Source: Anaerolineae bacterium
GTDB taxonomy: Bacteria; Chloroflexota; Anaerolineae; E26-bin7
DNA length: 10,615 bases
Assembly (NCBI GenBank): GCA_029933115.1
Contig: JAOZOT010000089.1
Location: forward strand, 1-10,615
Direction of reading: 5' to 3'
Below are positions 6,051 through 10,615 of this stretch, in pieces. Under the pieces are notes generated by a model. That model was given only the letters and a program-made list of their open reading frames with translations. It had not been told where the DNA came from and did not search any database. The stretch's first letter is position 1; each line of letters starts with the position of its first letter. The position numbers and the translations under genes are program-made.

Positions 6051-7542
6051 GGGCATGGGGGCCGATATCCTGTTTGGGGAGAAGGCGCCTCCTAAGAAAA
6101 AGCCAGAAGCGGAACTCGAAGCAGAAGTTGATATAGAGGAGCTGCTTGGCGAGGAAGCCGAACTGGCGGAGCCAGAGTTGGACGCTGACCTGGAGAAGGT
6201 GTTTGGCGAAGAGGTGGTAGCTATGGAACCGGTATCACCCACGCCGGTTACACCGCCGAGGACGAAAGAAATAGTATCGCCTCCGCTGGAGGTACCTCCT
6301 TCATCGGAGCCGAGAAAAGTCTCTGTGACTCTGAAAGTGGAAGAGCCCTCACCTCCGTCAGTCGCCCCGATACCTAAAGCAGAGGAGGTTCCACCAACTC
6401 CGACTCCCCCGCCGGTCACTCCGGCACCAACGGCCGAAGCCCCACCGACGGAGATACCGGCCAGGCGGTTGGAGGAAGCTGCTTACGGACCGCCTCCTGG
6501 TGTGGCCAGGCCGGCGGCGGCCGAGGCTGCTCCTACTGCTCCACCAGGACAGCCTCTTGTTAGCCCCTATGATAGGCCGCCTCCGGAAATCAAGCCGGGA
6601 GGGTATCTCTTGGAGCACCCGGTTGCCGTAGGTGAGGGAGCCGGTCTGCCCACAGGAGTCGTCCCTCGTGAAAAGCGGGTTGAGGCTGAGCCAACTGAGG
6701 AGATACCCCCGCAAATTTCACCCCAGGTAAGCGAAAGAACGGTCCTGGGGCGGCTGGGAGAGGAGCGGCAACGTGCTCTGCTCAAACAGATTGACAGTCT
6801 GGTTGTGGAAGCCGCCCGTGTGCTGAGCGTGGACAAAGGCCTGGAGGAAGCTCTGACCCTGTTGCGTGAGGCCAGAGACATCTCGATAGAACGGCCTCGC
6901 CAGTTCGACCAGGCTGAGTATCGGGTGGCCAGAGTCAGAGCGATGCTGGAGCGGAAGCAGAACATCAGCCGGTGGTCGTTAATCTACGGCTATCCTGTTC
7001 TGCTTTACGAGGTTGTCTGGTTCATGTTGCTCCTGGGCTCTTTGTTGTTCGACCATTCATTGGCTGTCTTTATTGCCGGCCTTACCAAGACGACCGTCTC
7101 CGATCTGGCTTCTCTTTCGATGGAACACGTCTTTCCCTTGTGGAACACGATGGCCTGGGGAGGGATCGGCGGTGTGGTGGGTTCTTTGTACAGCCTCTAC
7201 TGGCACGCGGCGGTGGAGCAGGATTTTGACAAGCAATACTTGATGTGGTACATCGTGCAGCCAATAATGGGGATTATCCTGGGGGGCATTGTGTATCTGA
7301 TCATCGCTGCTGGGTTTATCTCCGTGCAGGTCTTGGCAGCACAGGCTCCCACTGTCAGCGAGGCAGCTCAGGCTATGTCCAACCCGGCCGTCAAGGCTTT
7401 CCACTCTGTGGTGGCGTGCGTGGCCGGATTCCGTCAGAGGTTTGTCTACGAGATGCTCGACCGGATTGTCCAGGTGCTCACCCCCAGGCCCAAGACCAAA
7501 GCCGAGCGGGAGGCTGAAGAAGCCGAGGGGGAGGGAAGCTAG
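6022..7542 (+). CDS. Membrane protein with ParB-like N-terminal peptide and Pro/Glu-rich linker, likely ParA partner
   Basis: The 506-residue product is of no named family I recognise. The first 20 residues, ending in KGMGADILFGE, are basic and resemble the GLGRGLDALFGE-type peptide at the start of ParB/Spo0J, which stimulates ParA ATPase. Residues 21-235 are acidic then strongly proline-rich, as expected for a disordered linker. Residues 239-312 are helical and charged (ERQRALLKQIDSLVVEAARV and onward). Membrane segments are likely at about 318-342, 371-393 and 407-436, with a conserved-looking WNTMAWGGIGGVVGSLYSLY loop. A further hydrophobic stretch, VVACVAGFRQRF, lies near 463-474. The tail is charged. 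No ParB nuclease-like, CTP-binding or helix-turn-helix region is seen. The ATG has GGAGGTG seven bases upstream and lies inside parA. A role as a membrane anchor or activator for ParA is inferred from context and the peptide. Confidence 0.8.
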   Translation: MARRKRASIKGMGADILFGEKAPPKKKPEAELEAEVDIEELLGEEAELAEPELDADLEKVFGEEVVAMEPVSPTPVTPPRTKEIVSPPLEVPPSSEPRKVSVTLKVEEPSPPSVAPIPKAEEVPPTPTPPPVTPAPTAEAPPTEIPARRLEEAAYGPPPGVARPAAAEAAPTAPPGQPLVSPYDRPPPEIKPGGYLLEHPVAVGEGAGLPTGVVPREKRVEAEPTEEIPPQISPQVSERTVLGRLGEERQRALLKQIDSLVVEAARVLSVDKGLEEALTLLREARDISIERPRQFDQAEYRVARVRAMLERKQNISRWSLIYGYPVLLYEVVWFMLLLGSLLFDHSLAVFIAGLTKTTVSDLASLSMEHVFPLWNTMAWGGIGGVVGSLYSLYWHAAVEQDFDKQYLMWYIVQPIMGIILGGIVYLIIAAGFISVQVLAAQAPTVSEAAQAMSNPAVKAFHSVVACVAGFRQRFVYEMLDRIVQVLTPRPKTKAEREAEEAEGEGS

Positions 7543-7586
7543 AGGCCGGTTGATACGAAATGTCAGCGTGGGTGAGGTGAGGCAGG

Positions 7587-8150
7587 ATGGTTGTCGAACC
7601 GGCTCTGATTGAAACGGGGTTAATCACGGGCGATGAACTGGCCGCGATGGGTGATATCGGACCATGTGAGTTGGTCGAGGGGAGAATCGTGCCGATGAGC
7701 CCGACCGGAGATGAGCATGGCAGTTATGAGGGGAATTTCTACTACGCTCTTCGCTCTTTTGTAGATACTCACAAACTGGGAAAAGTTCGTGTCGGAGAAG
7801 TTGGGATTTACACCCGCCGCAATCCCGACACAGTGCGCGGTGCAGACGTAGTCTTTATCTCCAATGAACGCTATGCTCAGAAAAAGTCTCCCGGCTATCT
7901 GGACATCGCACCGGATCTGGTGATCGAGGTTCTATCGCCGAATGATTCCTGGATTGAGGTGACTCAGAAACTGCGGGAGTATTTTGCTATCGGCGTGCGC
8001 CTGGTGTGGGTGGCTGATCCTCGAACACGCAGCGTATATGCCTATCGCGCCCTTGATGACAGGCGCGAGTTCACCGAGAACGATGACCTGCCAGGAGACG
8101 ATGTGCTACCTGGATTCTCGGTCAAAGTAGCGCAAATGTTTGAAGAGTAA
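7587..8150 (+). CDS. Uma2-family (DUF820) PD-(D/E)XK-fold protein
   Basis: The 187-residue protein fits the Uma2 family, which has a restriction-endonuclease-like fold and no settled function. Family members are abundant in Cyanobacteria and Chloroflexota and often occur in many copies. Landmarks are the N-terminal CELVEGRIVPMSPTGDEHG (about 27-45), the putative catalytic aspartate in RGADVVFIS (about 84-92), the E-x-L segment PDLVIEVLSPND near 108-119, and the strand VRLVWVADPRTRSVYAYR near 137-154. These would supply metal ligands in an active nuclease. The ATG at 7587 is preceded by a GAGGTGAGG purine run. It lies 44 bases after the membrane protein gene with no terminator between, so it may be co-transcribed, but nothing ties its function to ParA. 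Confidence 0.88.
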   Translation: MVVEPALIETGLITGDELAAMGDIGPCELVEGRIVPMSPTGDEHGSYEGNFYYALRSFVDTHKLGKVRVGEVGIYTRRNPDTVRGADVVFISNERYAQKKSPGYLDIAPDLVIEVLSPNDSWIEVTQKLREYFAIGVRLVWVADPRTRSVYAYRALDDRREFTENDDLPGDDVLPGFSVKVAQMFEE

Positions 8151-8164
8151 CGGGAAGGTCAGCG

Positions 8165-8195
8165 AAAGAGCCGAGAGATTATCTCGGCTCTTTTT
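8165..8195 (+). terminator. Intrinsic terminator between convergent genes
   Basis: AAAGAGCCGAGA (8165-8176) pairs perfectly with TCTCGGCTCTTT (8182-8193) around loop GATTA, and five T bases follow at 8191-8195. It ends the plus-strand unit 15 bases after the Uma2 stop. On the other strand the A-rich 5' side gives a short T-run, so it may also act for the phosphoribosyltransferase gene, whose stop is 8 bases away. Confidence 0.93.
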
Positions 8196-8202
8196 GATGC
8201 CC

Positions 8203-9204
8203 CTAAGTCAATTTCGCCCTCTTTAGCCTCGGATTGGGGGTGATGCCCGGGATGCGACCTCGTTTGGCTATGGGTTTGCCCTCTATGGCTTTGATGTCTC
8301 CGGTGAAGTCAATGGGTGGAGCACCGGAGATGGCGCTGCCGATGCCGAAAGCGTCAACGGGGGCTCCTCGTTCCCGGAAGAGGCGGATGCGAGGGGGGTC
8401 AATGCCGCCGCTGACCACTATTTTAACGCGCTGATAACCGGCCTGGTCCAGGCGGGCCCGCACTTCTTTGACCAGGTCGGGGGTGACGCGGCCCCGCTCG
8501 GCCGGAGTGTCCAGCCGCACACCCCACAGCCGTTCGCCCAGGGCAGCCGCCACCCGCAGGCTCTCTTCGGCCTCGTCTTTGAAAGTATCTACCAGGGCGA
8601 TGCGGTTCACCTCTGGCGGCATGTGACGGTCAAAGGCCAACGTCGCCTCCACAGTGTCGCCAAAAATGAGGATCATGGCGTGGGGGATGGTGCCGGTAGG
8701 GTCAAGGCCGGCCAGTTCGGCTCCGGCCGGAGTGGCACAGCCCACGCAGCCACCCACGACGGCTGCGTATTCCATCCTGGCCGAGACGTCGGGGTGGACG
8801 TGGCGGGCTCCAAAGCTGACAACAGGGATGCCCCCGGCCGCTTCGACACACTCTCGGGCCGCTGTGGCCCAGCCGCTCTCGTGGGCCAGAATGCCCAGGA
8901 TGGCCGTCTCATAAAGGCCAAAGCTCTGGTAGGGGGCGGTGATCCGTAGCACGATTTCTTTGGCCTGCATGGGCTCACCTTCGCCCAACGCCCAGACCTC
9001 GGCCGCCGGAGGCAATACCGTGCCCAACAGATTCAGCACTTCCTTCACCCCGCAGATGATCCCCTCGCCATTGGGAAAGATTTCCATAGTCACCACGGGG
9101 TTCAGGCCCTCTTTTTCCAGCACGGTTTTGGTGCGGGCGAAGTAGATGTCGGCTCGGTCTTCGGAGAGGGCCAGACGTATCGGATGGTCAGTCTTCTGGG
9201 TCAT
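8203..9204 (-). CDS. Nicotinate phosphoribosyltransferase (archaeal-like short form)
   Basis: This enzyme joins nicotinate to PRPP to make nicotinate mononucleotide in NAD salvage. The 333-residue product has the phosphoribosyltransferase type II barrel landmarks: SFGARHVHP at 130-138, an AAVVGGCVGCATPAGAELAG segment near 147-166, HAMILIFGD at 175-183, VSGGIDP at 264-270 and FGIGSAIS at 286-293. The quinolinate enzyme shares the fold, but the ARHVHP and THE-like loops fit nicotinate enzymes better. It is somewhat shorter than many archaeal relatives (about 390 residues), mainly at the C-terminus, which ends in a basic tail. The ATG at 9204 has AGGAG about 10 bases upstream. A dispersed repeat abuts this site at 9221. 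The upstream same-strand neighbour is a nicotinamidase-like gene, which supplies the substrate. No clear promoter was found in the 166 bases between them. Confidence 0.85.
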   Translation of the reverse strand: MTQKTDHPIRLALSEDRADIYFARTKTVLEKEGLNPVVTMEIFPNGEGIICGVKEVLNLLGTVLPPAAEVWALGEGEPMQAKEIVLRITAPYQSFGLYETAILGILAHESGWATAARECVEAAGGIPVVSFGARHVHPDVSARMEYAAVVGGCVGCATPAGAELAGLDPTGTIPHAMILIFGDTVEATLAFDRHMPPEVNRIALVDTFKDEAEESLRVAAALGERLWGVRLDTPAERGRVTPDLVKEVRARLDQAGYQRVKIVVSGGIDPPRIRLFRERGAPVDAFGIGSAISGAPPIDFTGDIKAIEGKPIAKRGRIPGITPNPRLKRAKLT

Positions 9205-9220
9205 CGGTGTGCTTCTCCTA

Positions 9221-9353
9221 CCCTCCCGCAGGCTGGGGCGGTATCCTCGCCAAGGCCACGCCCGTGAGGCGCTTTCAATCTGCTGCCAAAGTGAATTTCA
9301 AGCCTGCGGGAGGATAGCCGTCCCCTCTGCGAGTGAATTACGAAAGGGCCTCT
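9221..9353. repeat. Dispersed repeat copy A with 13-bp inverted arms
   Basis: CCTCCCGCAGGCT (9222-9234) is exactly complementary to AGCCTGCGGGAGG (9301-9313), enclosing 66 bases. The element then continues through GCGAGTGAATTACGAAAGG to about 9353. It is closely similar over its length to copy B at 10481, differing by a 4-base gap after GCTTT and by loss of the second arm in B. It fills most of the gap between the two NAD-salvage genes. No coding potential or transposase is seen, so a non-autonomous palindromic element is the likely nature. Confidence 0.85.
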
Positions 9354-9370
9354 TTAGGAAAGCCTTGCTC

Positions 9371-10405
9371 TCAAAGCCTGATACCAGGCCAGTTCTCGAT
9401 AGGAGCGGTTGAGTGGACAATGTGCATTCCCGCCTGAGCAAATCTCTGGAATGCGGCGTTCGCTGCATCTGTATAGTCCATAACGCCGGGTACAACTACC
9501 GGGGAGGTACAATCTTCCAGGAGATACACTTTCTTGGCCAACTTTTTGTCTCGCACGAGAATATCTTCCAATAGATCGTCAATGGTCCACGCAACGCAAT
9601 GGCTTTTGGCCTGTCCGGCGATGATGACCGCGTCAAATTGCAGCAGCCTCTCGATAAATTCGACGTTTTTCTGGGCAATCGGCTTCCCGTCCGGCCCTTC
9701 CAACACCTCTGGGCCGAGGACTGAATAATGCTCGGTGAGTGGATTGTCTCCTTTGACCTGGAAACGCGGCTGGCTGTACCGTGCTATGCTGTGGAAAAAG
9801 ATGACTTCCTCAACGGCCGAGACGAGGGCGTGGCCAATGCTGCCCAGCATGGCGTGATATGGCCATATAGTCAGCTCATATTTGCCGCCTTCTTTTAGCA
9901 TCTTTGTATATTTTAGAAGGTGGCGCTGTGTGTAATCCGCGTCTATCCCGAGGCTATGGCAAAGTGCGGAGTTAAATTTCCAGCGGCCCTTCTCTACATC
10001 TTCTTCCGAGATGAGCGTGAAAGGCGCCGGTTGTCTGCCCTCGTCGTTGATCCAAAATGAGGAGTGGAAAATCTGCATCGCCTGGTGTGTGTCCATCGTC
10101 GGGCAAATCTGGGTGATTACATCTAGGTTGCGGTAGATGAACTCACACAACCTTCGATTGTCGTCAACCGCTCCTGTTCCAGAGCGCCCACCGACGAACA
10201 GTTCAAAGCCGGGGATACAAAATGTATTTTGCACGTCCACCGTCATTAGACAGATTTTGAATCTGTCATTGGCTGCGGGCTGTATATGATGTTGCTTCGC
10301 CCACTCCTCGGCTTCCTCAGCCCGTTCCTGGTAAGGTACCCTCCAAACTTCACCGACTTTGTCGGGGTCGAAGTGAGGTGGAATAGGAAGGTCACGGTGC
10401 GCCAT
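9371..10405 (-). CDS. Nicotinamidase-like cysteine hydrolase, enlarged form
   Basis: This isochorismatase-superfamily enzyme probably deamidates nicotinamide to nicotinate, feeding the downstream phosphoribosyltransferase. The nicotinamidase catalytic triad is visible: D57 in MTVDVQNTF, K218 in FQVKGDNPLTEHYS and C270 in GQAKSHCVAWT. The K218 segment parallels the KG-x-NP-x-x-x-SYS block of PncA. Metal ligands are likely D105 and H107 (TMDTHQ) with H184 (WPYHA, where PncA has WPDHC). At 344 residues it is much longer than PncA (about 200), with about 48 extra N-terminal residues and inserts around 120-180. The ATG at 10405 is set by GGAGGG about 8 bases upstream. The 75 bases before that site hold no promoter I trust. 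Other amide substrates remain possible. Confidence 0.8.
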   Translation of the reverse strand: MAHRDLPIPPHFDPDKVGEVWRVPYQERAEEAEEWAKQHHIQPAANDRFKICLMTVDVQNTFCIPGFELFVGGRSGTGAVDDNRRLCEFIYRNLDVITQICPTMDTHQAMQIFHSSFWINDEGRQPAPFTLISEEDVEKGRWKFNSALCHSLGIDADYTQRHLLKYTKMLKEGGKYELTIWPYHAMLGSIGHALVSAVEEVIFFHSIARYSQPRFQVKGDNPLTEHYSVLGPEVLEGPDGKPIAQKNVEFIERLLQFDAVIIAGQAKSHCVAWTIDDLLEDILVRDKKLAKKVYLLEDCTSPVVVPGVMDYTDAANAAFQRFAQAGMHIVHSTAPIENWPGIRL

Positions 10406-10480
10406 ATTTCGCCCTCCCTCTCTGTCTCCACAGGTAGCTCTGCATTCTCCAGAGAGCCTTTCATAATTTGTGGATGTTCA

Positions 10481-10597
10481 CCCTCCCGCAAGCTGAGGCG
10501 GTATCCCCGCCAAGGTCACGCCCGTGAGGCGCTTTCTGCTGCCGAAGTGAATTTCAAGTTGAGGGTGGCTGTCTGCGAGTGAATTACGAAAGGTCTC
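10481..10597. repeat. Dispersed repeat copy B
   Basis: This is a second copy, in the same orientation as the one at 9221. Shared blocks include CCCTCCCGCA, GGCGGTATCC, CACGCCCGTGAGGCGCTTT, GAAGTGAATTTCAAG or close variants, and GCGAGTGAATTACGAAAGG. The second inverted arm is replaced by TTGAGGGTGG, so this copy can no longer form the long stem and is probably older or decayed. It lies just upstream of the nicotinamidase-like gene. Confidence 0.85.
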
Positions 10598-10615
10598 TCT
10601 CCACAGAAAAGCGGG

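Noticed and set aside
6003..6419. Ser/Gly/Thr-rich minus-strand frame opposite the Pro/Glu linker
   Set aside because: Its composition is the mirror of the proline and glutamate codons on the plus strand. No start signal supports it.
5020..7586. Search for a parS centromere near parA
   Set aside because: No sequence resembling the TGTTTCACGTGAAACA palindrome was seen by eye in this stretch or elsewhere in the window.
10246..10491. Minus-strand frame overlapping the start of the nicotinamidase-like gene
   Set aside because: It has no recognisable domain and lies out of frame over a gene whose start and ribosome site are clear.

Overview
The window is bacterial. It carries sigma-70 type promoters, Shine-Dalgarno sites and operon-style gene packing. 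The mix of genes (an AbrB-type antitoxin relic, a Uma2-family protein, a ParA ATPase paired with a membrane protein, and dispersed GC-rich palindromic repeats) suggests a Chloroflexota (Anaerolineae-like) genome, probably environmental. That placement is an inference from gene style, not a measured one.

Layout. Positions 1-495 (minus strand) hold a decayed toxin-antitoxin-type locus: an AbrB/MazE-like DNA-binding protein, the frameshifted C-terminus of a second small protein, and a 30-residue DUF2281-like remnant. No toxin is visible. Positions 496-858 are a divergent promoter region, with one promoter driving the AbrB gene and two tandem promoters driving the plus-strand operon. Positions 859-4895 hold moaC, a MOSC-domain protein, a threonine synthase, fabF and rnc, all on the plus strand. 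The first four are very tightly spaced, and rnc follows after 54 bp. Non-ATG starts are used for MOSC (GTG), threonine synthase (TTG) and fabF (TTG). The RNase III lacks one of the usual metal-binding aspartates.

Positions 4908-5060 contain three 59-bp-period palindromic repeats. An extended -10 promoter follows, with a long structured leader and then the second transcription unit (5262-8150). This encodes a Soj/ParA-type ATPase, a 506-residue protein overlapping it by 29 bp, and a Uma2-family protein. The 506-residue protein starts with a ParB-like ParA-interaction peptide, continues with a long Pro/Glu-rich linker, and ends in a helical plus multi-pass membrane domain. No ParB and no parS were seen, so this looks like a membrane-coupled ParA system rather than standard chromosome partitioning. 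It is the most interesting item in the window. A hairpin terminator at 8165-8195 closes this unit.

Positions 8203-10405 (minus strand) carry an NAD-salvage pair: a large nicotinamidase-like hydrolase upstream of a nicotinate phosphoribosyltransferase. Together they would convert nicotinamide to nicotinate and then to nicotinate mononucleotide. Two same-orientation copies of a 117-133 bp dispersed repeat flank the nicotinamidase gene. These repeats share the CCCTCCCGCAGG core of the repeats at 4908-5060.
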